Shown here in pieces: positions 42,628 through 51,766 of a stretch of 59,388 nt of DNA. Both the position numbers and the translations under genes were made by a program. Within the stretch, counting starts at the first letter, position 1, and each line of letters starts with the position of its first letter. A model generated the notes under the pieces. The model worked only from the letters and a program-made list of their open reading frames with translations. It had not been told where the DNA came from and did no database searches. Origin of the DNA: Planctomycetota bacterium (GTDB lineage Bacteria > Planctomycetota > UBA8742 > UBA2392); contig JADLFN010000041.1 of assembly GCA_020845475.1 (NCBI GenBank), forward strand, positions 1 to 59,388, in the 5' to 3' direction.

Positions 42628-42767
42628 GTGTATCAGTTTCACGTAGCGCCGCCGTCTCGGCGGCTTCGACGGGCGCGTCCCGCGCCCGTCCGGTCCTCGC
42701 CAAAACGGGCGCTGGCGGGACGCCCGCGCCGAGGCCGGCAAGATGCCGGCGCTACGAACTGATACAC
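42628..42767. mobile_element. 140-base element with inverted-repeat ends (MITE/REP-like)
   Basis: The left end GTGTATCAGTT (42628-42638) and the right end AACTGATACAC (42757-42767) are exact inverted repeats. The next inner pair CGTAGCGCCG (42642-42651) and CGGCGCTACG (42747-42756) is also exact, separated on the left by TCA. The centre is G+C-rich with several shorter inverted words (GGGCGCG/CGCGCCC, GGCGGGACG). There is no coding capacity. The CGTAGCGCCG end type resembles palindromic elements repeated in other bacterial genomes. It sits 12 bases after the small TPR gene. I see no clear direct target duplication. Confidence 0.75.
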
Positions 42768-42821
42768 CCCGCGCGGCTTTCGGCGCTCGACAATCGCCTC
42801 ATCCCAACCGATGATTGCGCC

Positions 42822-44249
42822 ATGGCCGGACGCACCGACCCGGGACTCACCATCGACGGCATGCCCCTGATGGCGCGCGAGATCAGCGAGCACGCGGCGC
42901 ATCAGGCCGCGACGTTGCTGGCCACGCTCAATCTGCAGAATACGCAGCGCGTGCTGGTGTGCGGCTCCAACGGCTCGGGCAAGACCACCTTGCTCAAGAT
43001 GATCGACCCGATCCTGCGCGGCGCCGGCGCAACCGTGAGCTGGTTCAACCTCTGGCAGCACAAGGAGGATATCGATCCCTTTGTTTCGCTGCTGTTTGCG
43101 CTCTGGGATGAACTTGATTTCGATGCCGGTCTGCGCTGCCCGCAGGGCGAGAGTATTGAGAGCATCGTGGCTGCGGCCATGCGCCAGAAGGGCTTTCCCT
43201 CCAGCACCAGCATCCGCCAGAGCGGCTGGGTGGAGGGCGGCGAGCGCTCACTGCTGATTGCCGCCGACCTCATGGGCCAGATGACACTGGGCCACGAGCC
43301 GATCACGGATCTCGCCCATTCCGCGTTTCTCCTCAGCAGCGCGGGCGAGGCTTCGGGCAGCAAGTTCCAGCGCCAGAAATTGCTCGAGCGCTCGCGCAGT
43401 TACCAGTTCGGCGCACGCTTCCGAGAGCATCTGGCGGTGGTCGTGCAGAGCGTGGCCACACGCCGCGGCGGGCGCGGCCCGTGCTTCCTGTTCGTCGATG
43501 ACATTGACCGCGTGAAGCCGCAGTTGGGCTTGCAGATGCTGGAGGTGCTCTCGCGCTTCTTCAGCGCGCCGAACCTGCACCTCGTGGTCGCCGTCGATGA
43601 GCAGATTGCGCGCGCATGGAGTAACGAAGCCTACCGCGGCAACATTGATCCCAAGACTTACATCGACAAGATGTTCGACCGCCGCATCACGGGCGTAGAA
43701 GAACGCGCGCGCACCATCTGGGCCGAGCTGCTCGCCAACGAGTGGCGCCTGGGCGAGTGGCCCGCGCTGCAGGGCAAAGCCCACGCCAACCTCGCCGACA
43801 AGGCCATCGTCAGCGCCACACGCCTGTTGCGCCTGCACGCCGGCAGCGACATCCGCCTGGTGCGCCACACGCTCACGGAAGTGCGCGACATCATCGCGCG
43901 CGTGCCCGAGTTCGTGCAAAGCGTGACGCTGGTGCCCGACATCGTGCGCCTGGGCGTGCTGTGCGGCTACCTCGTGCGCGAGACCATCCCGCGATTGACG
44001 GAGCGCATCAGCGACCTGCGCCTGCTTGAGGCGCGCGTCGAGATCATCGAGCAGCTCATGACCATCGGCCCCACCTGGACGGGCGCGCAGGATGAAGAAA
44101 GCCTGCTGTGGCTGCGCGAGTTTCTGGGCCTGCGCCCCGAAGAGGAGCGGCTCGCGGGTACGATTCTCGACATCCGCTATTACCTCCCCAGCCCGGTGCT
44201 CACGAAAGTCGGCGCCAACCTCGTGCTGCTGGGCATGGGATTGCGCTAG
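42822..44249 (+). CDS. KAP-like P-loop NTPase
   Basis: The 475-residue product has Walker A GSNGSGKT (48-55) and Walker B CFLFVDDIDRVKP near residue 225, a pattern seen in the KAP family. Conserved NLHLVVAVDEQIARAW and DPKTYIDKMFDRRI follow, which also fit KAP NTPases. Unlike many KAP members there is no membrane segment inserted between the two Walker motifs. The last ~150 residues are helical. KAP proteins act in membrane-associated signalling, and some act in phage exclusion; the role here is open. The nucleoside phosphorylase gene starts two bases after its stop, so the two are co-transcribed. Confidence 0.75.
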   Translation: MAGRTDPGLTIDGMPLMAREISEHAAHQAATLLATLNLQNTQRVLVCGSNGSGKTTLLKMIDPILRGAGATVSWFNLWQHKEDIDPFVSLLFALWDELDFDAGLRCPQGESIESIVAAAMRQKGFPSSTSIRQSGWVEGGERSLLIAADLMGQMTLGHEPITDLAHSAFLLSSAGEASGSKFQRQKLLERSRSYQFGARFREHLAVVVQSVATRRGGRGPCFLFVDDIDRVKPQLGLQMLEVLSRFFSAPNLHLVVAVDEQIARAWSNEAYRGNIDPKTYIDKMFDRRITGVEERARTIWAELLANEWRLGEWPALQGKAHANLADKAIVSATRLLRLHAGSDIRLVRHTLTEVRDIIARVPEFVQSVTLVPDIVRLGVLCGYLVRETIPRLTERISDLRLLEARVEIIEQLMTIGPTWTGAQDEESLLWLREFLGLRPEEERLAGTILDIRYYLPSPVLTKVGANLVLLGMGLR

Positions 44250-44251
44250 GC

Positions 44252-45067
44252 ATGGCCGACTCTGACCCCATCCTTGACGCCGCCATCGCCTCGCTTGAAA
44301 ACGCCGGGTTCAAGCGCGGCTACGCCGAAACGGCGCTGATCCTGGGCTCGGGCTTCGGCGCGATCGAGGAGCGCTGCGAATGCACGGCGCGCATTGCCTA
44401 TGAAGACGTGCCGGGGTTTGCGCGCCCCACAGGCACGCCCGGCCACGTCTGCCGGCTCACACAGGGCAGGCTGTTTGGCCGCAACGTGCTGGTGTTTCGC
44501 GGACGCTACCACGCCTATGAAGGTTTTCAGCCGCGCGAGCTTGTGTTCCCGGTGCGCGCCGCCCACGCTCTGGGTGTGAACACGCTGGTGGCAACCAACG
44601 CCGCGGGCGGCATTCGCGATGATCTCGTGCCCGGCACACTCATGGCCATTGCCGACCATATCAATCTTCTAGGGGTCAATCCGCTCGTCGGCCGGCAGCG
44701 CATGGCGGGTGCAGCCGCGTTTGCGCCCATGGCCGGCGCCTACGACTCATCGTTGCAAGACCAATTGCTGTCGGCCGCAAAGCGCGCGGGCGAACCCATG
44801 GTCGCCGGCGTCTATGCGGCGGTGCTGGGCCCAAGCTTTGAAACCGAAGCCGAAGTCCGCATGCTGAAAGGGCTCGGCGCTGACGCCGTGGGCATGAGCA
44901 CCGTGCCCGAAGTGATCTGCGCGCGCGCGTTGGGAATGAAAGTCGCCGCGTTTTCGCTGATCACCAATCGCGCCGGCTCGCGGGAGGAATCGCACGCCGC
45001 CAACCTCGCCAAGGGCGAGCAGGTGGTAACGCGGATTGCGAAAGTGCTTGAGGCGTTGCTGAGCTGA
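44252..45067 (+). CDS. Purine nucleoside phosphorylase, trimeric type
   Basis: The enzyme splits purine nucleosides with phosphate into base and ribose 1-phosphate. The 271-residue product has the family motifs LILGSGFG (30-37), GRYHAYEGF, VATNAAGGIRDDLVPGTLM, GVYAAVLGPSFETEAEVRML and GMSTVPEVICAR, with an Asn in the ITNRAG segment near the C-terminus as in inosine/guanosine-specific enzymes. The start at 44252 lies two bases after the stop of the KAP-like gene. A longer frame reaches back into that gene and is not used. Coupling of a KAP-like NTPase to a nucleoside enzyme is unusual but may only reflect operon sharing. Confidence 0.92.
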   Translation: MADSDPILDAAIASLENAGFKRGYAETALILGSGFGAIEERCECTARIAYEDVPGFARPTGTPGHVCRLTQGRLFGRNVLVFRGRYHAYEGFQPRELVFPVRAAHALGVNTLVATNAAGGIRDDLVPGTLMAIADHINLLGVNPLVGRQRMAGAAAFAPMAGAYDSSLQDQLLSAAKRAGEPMVAGVYAAVLGPSFETEAEVRMLKGLGADAVGMSTVPEVICARALGMKVAAFSLITNRAGSREESHAANLAKGEQVVTRIAKVLEALLS

Positions 45068-45107
45068 CGCGGCGCCGGGCGCGCAGGCGCCAGACCAGGC
45101 ACGCACA

Positions 45108-47009
45108 TCACGCAAACCGCCCGGACTGAGCCGCGTCGCGCAGCCGCTTGCTGGGCGCTTTGCCTTCCGTCAATTGCGCGGCCTCGTCGTCGGTCAGGTA
45201 GTCCAGGCGGTCGCTTTCTGCCTTCTTGGCTGCCTCATCCTTGGCACGGCGCGCGGCTTCAATTTCTGCCTTCGTGCGGCGCTTGCGCTTTTGTTTGACG
45301 GGCTCGCCGGCGGGCTCGGCCGCGGGCGCTGCGGGCGGCGTCACGGCCTGGGCGGGTGTGACGATCTTGGTCTTGCGCGGCTTGCGCTTGGGTTTGGGCG
45401 GCAGATCGGCTTCGCACGGGGCGCCCTGGGGCGTCAGGCGCGCACTCAGGTTTTGCGTGAGGAAGGCAGCAGCCTCGCGAACGACCGAGTCAACTATCTT
45501 GGCGCGATCGGCGTCGCTGCCCACAACCTGCGCCAGGCCGTTGGCCAGCGCGTCGATGCTCTCGCCCAACTGGATGCGCACGGTCGCCGCTTCGTTGTTC
45601 GCCACCGGCGTCTGCAGCGCGGAATCGGCCGCCGGGTTGAGCGGCGAGTTGTCGCCGGCCAGGCCCAGGCGCCGCTTCACTTCGCTCTCCACGTCGCCGC
45701 TGCGCTCGATGGCGTAGAACTGCGCTTCGCCTTCGCTCACGGCCACGCAATTGCGCCCGTGAGCCTTGGCGTAATAGAGCGCTTTGTCGCAGGCTTCCTT
45801 GAGTTCCTTCTCGGATGGCATGGCGGCGACGTTGTATTCGGCTACGCCAAAGCTGGCGCTGACCGGAAGCAGGCGGCCCTTATCATCATGGAACTCGGTG
45901 TGCGCAATCACACTGCGCAGGCGCTCGGCGGCCAAAGCCGCGTCGTCGCTGGTGCAGCCCTGGCAGATGATGCACAGTTCTTCGCCGCCATAGCGGAAGG
46001 GCGTATCGCTCTCGCGCGCCTCGCGGCGCAGGATTTCAGCCACCTGGGCCAGCACGAGGTCGCCGGCCAGGTGGCCGTAGGTGTCATTGACGTGCTTGAA
46101 CTTGTCGATATCCAGCATGATCAGGGACAGCGCAATGCCGCTGCGGCGGGCGGTCGCGGCCATGCGCTTGATCTGGTCGGCGTAGTGGTTGGCGTTGTAC
46201 AGGCCGGTCTTTTCGTCCTTGATGGCGCGATCCCACATGGTGCTCTGCTTCAGGCCAAGGCCCAGCATGCGCGCCAGGTGGGCGACGCTCTGTTCAAAGG
46301 CGGGCATTTCCTCACGGAAGTCGGCATCGTCAGCGATATTGCGCGAGATGCGCACGACGCCGCGCAGGCCGTCAGGCGTAGAGAAGCTGGCGGCGAATAC
46401 ATAGGCGCCGGTGGCTTCGTCGAACTCGCGGCGGGACTGCCCGTGCTCAATGGCCTGCGCCACGAGCGAGTCCTCGACTTCCAGCGATGCCAGTTCAGGC
46501 GGGAAGTGCGTTACGCCGTGGCGGCGCAGGGCGCGCGGCTCAAGGCCGCCCTTGCCCGCAACAAACACGCTGGCTTGCTCGGCGCGGGCGAAATATTCGA
46601 TCTGCTCCAGCACCAGGCCCAGGATGCGCTCAAAATCGACTTCCTGCTTGAGCGCCATGGAAATCTGCTGCGCGGCCGCGAACACATCGAGGTTGCGCTG
46701 CATGCGGTAGCGCTCGCGGGCGACGTCTTCATTCAGGTAGCGTTGCAGGTTGCGGCATTCGTTTTCAAAGCGCAGGCGTGCGCGCCAGGTGGCGTGCGAG
46801 AACAGCGCCAGCAGCGCGGCCATGATGCCCGAGAGCCCGCCCGAGATCGCGATGATCGAGAAAGCCCAGGCGTCAAAGGGCACGGCTTCGCGCGCCAGCG
46901 GGCCCATGCGGAAAAAGTAGTAAGCCGTCAGCACGATGGTGCCGATGGGCAGCAGCAACGCAACGCCGAGAAAATAAGTCAGCCGCCAGTCCTCGGTTTT
47001 GCGTGCCAT
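45108..47009 (-). CDS. Membrane GAF-GGDEF diguanylate cyclase with Lys-rich tail
   Basis: The 633-residue product has two membrane segments (about 12-34 and 47-70), a GAF-type sensor region (about 110-265) and a GGDEF domain (about 280-445). The active site is intact as FRYGGEELCII, with an RxxD inhibitory site (RESD) five residues before it, so it should make cyclic-di-GMP with product feedback. The last ~150 residues are Lys/Pro/Ala-rich (KPKRKPRKTK, KRKRRTKAEIEAARR) and resemble a nucleic-acid-binding or histone-H1-like tail, which is not usual on GGDEF proteins. GGAGAG precedes the ATG at 47009. It is divergent from the TPR gene at 47156. Confidence 0.9.
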   Translation of the reverse strand: MARKTEDWRLTYFLGVALLLPIGTIVLTAYYFFRMGPLAREAVPFDAWAFSIIAISGGLSGIMAALLALFSHATWRARLRFENECRNLQRYLNEDVARERYRMQRNLDVFAAAQQISMALKQEVDFERILGLVLEQIEYFARAEQASVFVAGKGGLEPRALRRHGVTHFPPELASLEVEDSLVAQAIEHGQSRREFDEATGAYVFAASFSTPDGLRGVVRISRNIADDADFREEMPAFEQSVAHLARMLGLGLKQSTMWDRAIKDEKTGLYNANHYADQIKRMAATARRSGIALSLIMLDIDKFKHVNDTYGHLAGDLVLAQVAEILRREARESDTPFRYGGEELCIICQGCTSDDAALAAERLRSVIAHTEFHDDKGRLLPVSASFGVAEYNVAAMPSEKELKEACDKALYYAKAHGRNCVAVSEGEAQFYAIERSGDVESEVKRRLGLAGDNSPLNPAADSALQTPVANNEAATVRIQLGESIDALANGLAQVVGSDADRAKIVDSVVREAAAFLTQNLSARLTPQGAPCEADLPPKPKRKPRKTKIVTPAQAVTPPAAPAAEPAGEPVKQKRKRRTKAEIEAARRAKDEAAKKAESDRLDYLTDDEAAQLTEGKAPSKRLRDAAQSGRFA

Positions 47010-47155
47010 TTTCTCTCCAACGATGATGGCCCGATGACACGGGCCTTGTTGTATCGGCGGAAGTTGTGGCGGGCTTGAGTGTTAACGCCAGTAGCCCGCG
47101 CGCGGTCCCACATCGCGGGAATGCCCAACCACTTTCCGCTTGTTATGCTTGGTGC

Positions 47156-48433
47156 ATGGCGGCGGCGAACAAACTGCGGCAGGCGCTTGACCTTTTCCGC
47201 GAGGGAGATTTCCCGCGCGCGCAGATGCTGCTTGAAACCCTGCCCCTCGAGGAACTCGACAACGACCTGCAGGTGGAGGCGCATTACCTCTGGGGCCGCG
47301 TGCTCGTTTCGCGTGGCGACCCGATGGAAGCCGCGCAGCATTTCCAGGCCTGCGTCAAACTTTCGCCGCGCCATGTGCCGGCGCTTGACGCCTGGGGCAA
47401 CGTGCTGGCCGGCATGGGCGACGCGCGCGGCGCGATTGAGAAATATCGCCGCGTGCTCAGCCTCGCGCCCGCGGAGCAGCACGCCCACGTATTGTTCAAC
47501 TACGCCACGGTGCTGCTGCAAAGCGGCGCCTACATGCGCGCGCTCAAGCGCTTTCGCGAGTGTTTCAAGCGCGACAACCGCCGCGCTGACGCCGCCTACG
47601 GCGCCGCCGACTGCTACCTGCGCCTGAATCGCTCGCAGGGCGCCTTGAAGTGGCTGCGCATCGCGGAGAGCCTCGAACCCAAAGCCGCGCGCATTCAGGT
47701 GGCCATGGGCAACGCGCTGGCCTCGGCGGGGAAGTCAGAGAAGGCCATGGCCTGTTTTGCCAAGGCGATCGAGTTTGACGCCGCGTGCAGCGACGCCTAC
47801 TACAACTGGGCCGTGGCGCTGGCGCGTGCCGAGGACTACCTCGGCGCGATCAAGAAGTGCAAGGCCGGCCTGAAGCAGGCGCCGGACTCCTTTGAGCTGC
47901 ATGTCGAGCACCTGTTCTGCCTGCGCAAAATGGGCGCTTACGATGCCGCGCTGCAGGTCGCGATTCGCGCGCGGCAGGCGCTCAAAGGCGCGCCCAACGA
48001 CCGGCGGGGCGAGTTCTCGGATCTTGTCGCGTGCAATGAAGCCGTGTGCCTGCGCGAACTGGGTGAAGGCGAGCGCGCGCGCACGGTGCTGCGCGATTTT
48101 CTGCGCGAGTCGCCCGAATCAGCCCGCCATTGCGTGGCAGAGTTGCGCTACTCGCGCCAGGAGCGGCTTGCCAAAGCCAGCCGCTTTGAGATGACGTTGT
48201 ACGTCAAGCGCAGCGAATACGCCGAAGAAGGCGGCGCGGCCAGTTACTCGCGCGTGTATTGGGTGATTGCGCGCGACTTGGCGCAGGCCCGGCAGTTTGC
48301 CCGTGATCTTGAGCCCGCTCAGGCCGAGGTACGCTTTGGCGAGGACACACGGGTGATCGAAGAGCTCACCAACGCCGATGCCGGCGCGGTGGAGCGCACG
48401 AGCATGCTGGCCAATCAAGAGCCGCATCCGTAA
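47156..48433 (+). CDS. TPR-repeat protein
   Basis: The 425-residue product starts at the ATG at 47156; the frame extends 30 codons upstream but into the divergent promoter region. TPR units run from the start to about residue 300 (LRQALDLFREGDFPRAQMLLETLP, LDAWGNVLAGMGDARGAIEKYRRVLSL, GAADCYLRLNRSQGALKWLR). The last ~90 residues are a beta-rich domain (FEMTLYVKRSEYA, VYWVIARDLAQARQFARDL) that I do not recognise. No signal peptide is present. It shares its 5' region with the GGDEF gene and ends at a bidirectional terminator. Confidence 0.75.
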   Translation: MAAANKLRQALDLFREGDFPRAQMLLETLPLEELDNDLQVEAHYLWGRVLVSRGDPMEAAQHFQACVKLSPRHVPALDAWGNVLAGMGDARGAIEKYRRVLSLAPAEQHAHVLFNYATVLLQSGAYMRALKRFRECFKRDNRRADAAYGAADCYLRLNRSQGALKWLRIAESLEPKAARIQVAMGNALASAGKSEKAMACFAKAIEFDAACSDAYYNWAVALARAEDYLGAIKKCKAGLKQAPDSFELHVEHLFCLRKMGAYDAALQVAIRARQALKGAPNDRRGEFSDLVACNEAVCLRELGEGERARTVLRDFLRESPESARHCVAELRYSRQERLAKASRFEMTLYVKRSEYAEEGGAASYSRVYWVIARDLAQARQFARDLEPAQAEVRFGEDTRVIEELTNADAGAVERTSMLANQEPHP

Positions 48434-48454
48434 TGATGGCGGCGCGCAAAATGC

Positions 48455-48480
48455 AGCGGGGCGGCCAGGGCCGCCCCGCT
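48455..48480. terminator. Bidirectional terminator between convergent genes
   Basis: AGCGGGGCGGCC (48455-48466) and GGCCGCCCCGCT (48469-48480) form a perfect 12-base stem with a two-base loop, followed by TTGATT. It lies between the TPR gene and the opposite secreted-protein gene. Confidence 0.85.
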
Positions 48481-48498
48481 TTGATTACTGGCAACGAG

Positions 48499-49452
48499 CT
48501 ACTTGCCGCCTTCTTTGTCGCCGCCTTCTTTCTCTTCCTCGGGCTCCCAGGGCTCGTAGTCGTTGGTCCATTCCTTGAACTTGGAGCCAGGCCGCTTGGC
48601 GAACTGGGCCGTGGAGACCAGCGCTACCTTGGCGTCCGTCGAGTACTCCTTCTTTTCCCAGTCGTAGCGCAGCTCAGAGCGCAGCACCACAAAGGTGTCC
48701 TTGGGGTCCTTTTCGCCGGCCTTGGGGTTGTTGAACCAATAGGCCAGCTCCGACGACCAGTAGTTGAGGAAGATGCGGGGCGCGCCTTCCGAGGCGCTCA
48801 ACTTCTTGAGGCGCTTGGAGAGCAGGTCGTAGGGATCGACGCCGTCCTGCGCGCCGGAAAGCAGGTCGAGGGTGTCGCTTTCATAGGGGTCGATGCGTTC
48901 CTTGAGCTTGGCGCCGCCGGCATCAATGGCTTCGCGCGTTTCCTTCACGCCCGCGCCGTAATCGCGGCTGAATTCGTCCACCCAGTAATCCTTCAGGCAC
49001 CAGTTCTTTTTCTCGTAGGTGGTGCGGATCAGGCGCATGCCGCCGGCCTTGGTCGCGTGCATGACCACGGCATAGTTGCCCTGCGTGTTCTGGGCGAATT
49101 CCTTGAGGTTGGCGGGGTCGAAGGCCGCGAGGACAATGGCGACGGCATCAATGGCCTTGATGTTCTGGCCCTTGTAGTAGCTCTCGTTTTCAAGGTACTG
49201 CTGGTTGTCCTTGGTGAAGCAGGTCTTGAGCACATCCATCTTGCCGTCCTTGGAGGCCTTGATGGCGGTGGTCACGACTTCCGTGGGCGACTTGCGGCCC
49301 TCGGCCGTGCCGGCCTTGACCTTCAAGGCTTCAGCGGTGGGCAGCTTTTCGTCTTCCTGCACGGTCACGGGCTTGTCAGCGGCGTGTACCGTTACGTTGA
49401 GGCAAAGCAGCAGCGTCAGCGCCGTAAGCGGCGCAAACCATGTCTTGAGCAT
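48499..49452 (-). CDS. Secreted protein of unknown function
   Basis: The 317-residue product starts at 49452 behind GGAGACAG and carries a clear signal peptide (LTALTLLLCLNVTVHAAD, cleavage near residue 25). After that it is soluble, Lys/Asp/Glu-rich and ends in an acidic Gly-rich tail (EEEKEGGDKEGGK). The segment TEVVTTAIKASKDGKMDVLKTCFTKDNQQYL looks like the start of a small SnoaL/DUF4878-like cone fold, where such a helix and hinge are common, but the match is weak. No catalytic motif is visible. It is convergent with the TPR gene and divergent from the acyl-CoA dehydrogenase. Confidence 0.6.
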   Translation of the reverse strand: MLKTWFAPLTALTLLLCLNVTVHAADKPVTVQEDEKLPTAEALKVKAGTAEGRKSPTEVVTTAIKASKDGKMDVLKTCFTKDNQQYLENESYYKGQNIKAIDAVAIVLAAFDPANLKEFAQNTQGNYAVVMHATKAGGMRLIRTTYEKKNWCLKDYWVDEFSRDYGAGVKETREAIDAGGAKLKERIDPYESDTLDLLSGAQDGVDPYDLLSKRLKKLSASEGAPRIFLNYWSSELAYWFNNPKAGEKDPKDTFVVLRSELRYDWEKKEYSTDAKVALVSTAQFAKRPGSKFKEWTNDYEPWEPEEEKEGGDKEGGK

Positions 49453-49575
49453 TTCTGTCTCCAGTGAGTAATTGGCCCTACCCGCCATTGCGGGCCTACC
49501 AGCATAGTTGGAGTACGAATCGGGTCAATGCGGGCACGGGCTTCCATGGCCACCATCGCTACCTATATTCGCGCC

Positions 49576-50733
49576 ATGGACTTCGCACTCAACGAAACAC
49601 AAATGATGTTCCAGCAGGCCGCCGCCGATTTCGCCAAGAGCGAAGTCGAGGCCGTCGCCATCAAGCTCGAAAACTCCAAAGAGTTCCCCAAGGAACTCAC
49701 GCAGAAGATGGCCGCGCTCGGCTTCATGGGCCTGGTCATTCCCGAGCAATACGGCGGCGCGGGCGCCGATTATCTTTCGTATCTGCTGGTCGAGGGCGAA
49801 ATGGCCAAGACCAGCATTTCGCTTTCGATGACGCTGGGCGCGCAGAACTCGCTCGTGGCGCTGCCGATCATGAATTTCGCCAACGAAGAGCAAAAGCAGC
49901 GCTTTCTGCCGGCACTGGCCAGTGGCGAAAAGCTCGGCTGTTTTGCGCTGACCGAGCCCAATGCGGGCAGCGATCCCGCAGGCATGGCGACGACGGCCGT
50001 GAAAAAGGGCGACAAGTGGATTTTGAACGGCACCAAGCTCTACATCACTAACGGCAGCGTCGCCAAAGTGGCGATCGTATGGGCCAGCACGGGCAAGAAG
50101 CCAGACGGCAAGAACATTATCTCGGCCTTCATCGTCGATCGCGACCAAAGCCCGTTCAAGACGGGAACGATCGAGGACAAAATGGGCGTGCACGCCTCGC
50201 CCACGACCGAACTGATCTTCGAAGACTGCGCCGTGCCCGCCGAAAACCTGCTCGGCAAAGAAGGCGACGGTTTCAAAGTAGCACTCATGACGCTGAACAC
50301 GGGCCGCCTGAGCGTCGCCACGCAAAGCATCGGCCTCGCCACGGCGGCCTACGAGCGCGCGAAAAAGTTCGCCAAGGAACGCAAGCAGTTCGGCAAGGCG
50401 CTCACGGAGTTCCAGGGCATCAGCTTCAAGCTCGCCGACATGATCACCGCCATCAGCGCGGCTAAAATGCTCACCTACAAGGCCGTATGGCTGAAGGAAC
50501 AAAAAGGCCTGAGCGACCCCGAGTTCATTTCGGCGGCAGCGCAGGCCAAGCTCTTCGCCAGCGAAATGGCCAGCAAGGTCACCAGCGACGCCGTGCAAAT
50601 CCACGGCGGCTACGGCTACATGAAGGATTACCGAGTCGAAGAGTTCTTCAGAGCGGCAAGGCTCATGGAAATCGTCGAAGGCACCAGCGAAATCCAACGC
50701 CTGACGATCTCAAGCTGGGAACTCAAGTCTTAG
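49576..50733 (+). CDS. Acyl-CoA dehydrogenase
   Basis: The 385-residue flavoenzyme oxidises acyl-CoA to enoyl-CoA and passes electrons to ETF. It has the family blocks LGFMGLVIPEQYGGAGAD, CFALTEPNAGSDPAGM, KWILNGTKLYITNG, RLSVATQSIGLA, YAERKQFGK-like KKFAKERKQFGKAL, and QIHGGYGYMKDYRVEEFFRAARLMEIVEGTSEIQR with the catalytic Glu368. The length and residues fit short/branched-chain types such as butyryl-CoA dehydrogenase. The start at 49576 is chosen because MDFALNETQ is the family beginning; an upstream in-frame ATG adds a tail with no homology. No ETF or thiolase gene is nearby. Confidence 0.94.
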   Translation: MDFALNETQMMFQQAAADFAKSEVEAVAIKLENSKEFPKELTQKMAALGFMGLVIPEQYGGAGADYLSYLLVEGEMAKTSISLSMTLGAQNSLVALPIMNFANEEQKQRFLPALASGEKLGCFALTEPNAGSDPAGMATTAVKKGDKWILNGTKLYITNGSVAKVAIVWASTGKKPDGKNIISAFIVDRDQSPFKTGTIEDKMGVHASPTTELIFEDCAVPAENLLGKEGDGFKVALMTLNTGRLSVATQSIGLATAAYERAKKFAKERKQFGKALTEFQGISFKLADMITAISAAKMLTYKAVWLKEQKGLSDPEFISAAAQAKLFASEMASKVTSDAVQIHGGYGYMKDYRVEEFFRAARLMEIVEGTSEIQRLTISSWELKS

Positions 50734-50764
50734 GCGGAGTTATTCGTCGCGTTTGAGTTACTGC

Positions 50765-51757
50765 TTATTGCGATTTTTCAGGAAGTACTGGAAATAGGTT
50801 TTCAACGAATAGCTCTTTGGGCAGACCATCTTGGTACAGGCGCTTGCCATGCAGTAAGACGCGCTTGTCGATGTTTTCTTTGACGAGACCTTCAAGCTGC
50901 CCGCCGTCATAGTTGCACTTCAACGGGGGCTGGCCGTTAGCTCGCTCTCTTAGCGTAAACGAAGGCCCGTCAAGATCTAGCTCGCGGATAACGCCCTCAT
51001 GCTCTTCGAATTGGTCAAGTGTGGATGTGGAAATCGCTGCACGTACCCGGTCACGACTTTTGACAGTTAGCTCGAAGCCAGCCCCCGCAGGAACGCGTCG
51101 GCCGACAAACCGCACACTGGTGATGTTGCTTGAGGGCCGGGGTGCTATTCCAAAAACTGCTTGAAGAGCAAGCCGGCGCAGGTCGGGGCTTTGCGGAAGA
51201 TTCTTATCTTCCAAGGGGTTCTCCTCAGAAGCGCTCCACTCCAGCGTTTTCATCAAGACCTCAACAGCTTTGCTCACCGCATTCGATTCATTGCTATCCC
51301 AAAGCTGAGTGTTGGCTGGATTGGCTAGTTGAAGGCCCACGCGTACGCTGCCTGGCTGCAGCGCGACGGGCGAGAGATTGCAGAGTTGTCTCAAGCTCTC
51401 TAACGGTCGGCCGGTGTGGCGCTGGATTCCACTGAAGATGTGCTCCGCGAGCCTTAGAACTCCTTGTCGCGTTGCCTCAATAGTCCGCGAAATCTCGGCG
51501 AACGACGTCGTTCCTAAGCGAACGCGAGGCCCTTCAAGCTCAATCCAGAAGTCCGCCGTGTCGCTCGCAAAGAGAACTCCAGTGTATTCGTCGATTTGTG
51601 CCCGCAACTGACGAATCAACCGCGTCGGGGCATCCGCCATCGCGCGGAATAGCTCCGGATTGGGTTGCCAAATACGAGCCTTGAGAGCCGCCAAACCGGC
51701 TTCTGCCGCCTCGAGCGCTTCGCGCGCCTCTGTCAATTGCTCGTTATTGGAAATCAT
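50765..51757 (-). CDS. Unrecognised protein paired with a DUF6932-like nucleotidyltransferase
   Basis: The 330-residue product has a coiled-coil-like helix at its N-terminus (about 5-30, EAREALEAAEAGLAALKARI), then alternating helical and beta segments with no motif I know. The middle has SVRVGLQLANP and the C-terminal half has VRFVGRRVPAGAGFELTVKSRDRVRAAI, which looks like a beta-barrel, followed by KRVLLHGKRLYQDGLPKEL. No signal or membrane segment is visible. It follows the nucleotidyltransferase-like gene by nine bases on the same strand, so the two are co-expressed. Its DNA is visibly less G+C-rich than the surroundings, which suggests transfer. A toxin-antitoxin or defence role is a guess only. 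Confidence 0.7.
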   Translation of the reverse strand: MISNNEQLTEAREALEAAEAGLAALKARIWQPNPELFRAMADAPTRLIRQLRAQIDEYTGVLFASDTADFWIELEGPRVRLGTTSFAEISRTIEATRQGVLRLAEHIFSGIQRHTGRPLESLRQLCNLSPVALQPGSVRVGLQLANPANTQLWDSNESNAVSKAVEVLMKTLEWSASEENPLEDKNLPQSPDLRRLALQAVFGIAPRPSSNITSVRFVGRRVPAGAGFELTVKSRDRVRAAISTSTLDQFEEHEGVIRELDLDGPSFTLRERANGQPPLKCNYDGGQLEGLVKENIDKRVLLHGKRLYQDGLPKELFVENLFPVLPEKSQ

Positions 51758-51766
51758 GGCTGGCTC

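Noticed and set aside
45174..47078. 634-codon plus-strand frame opposite the GGDEF gene
   Set aside because: Antisense to an intact GAF-GGDEF protein; the translation is Ala/Gly/His/Arg-rich without any motif.
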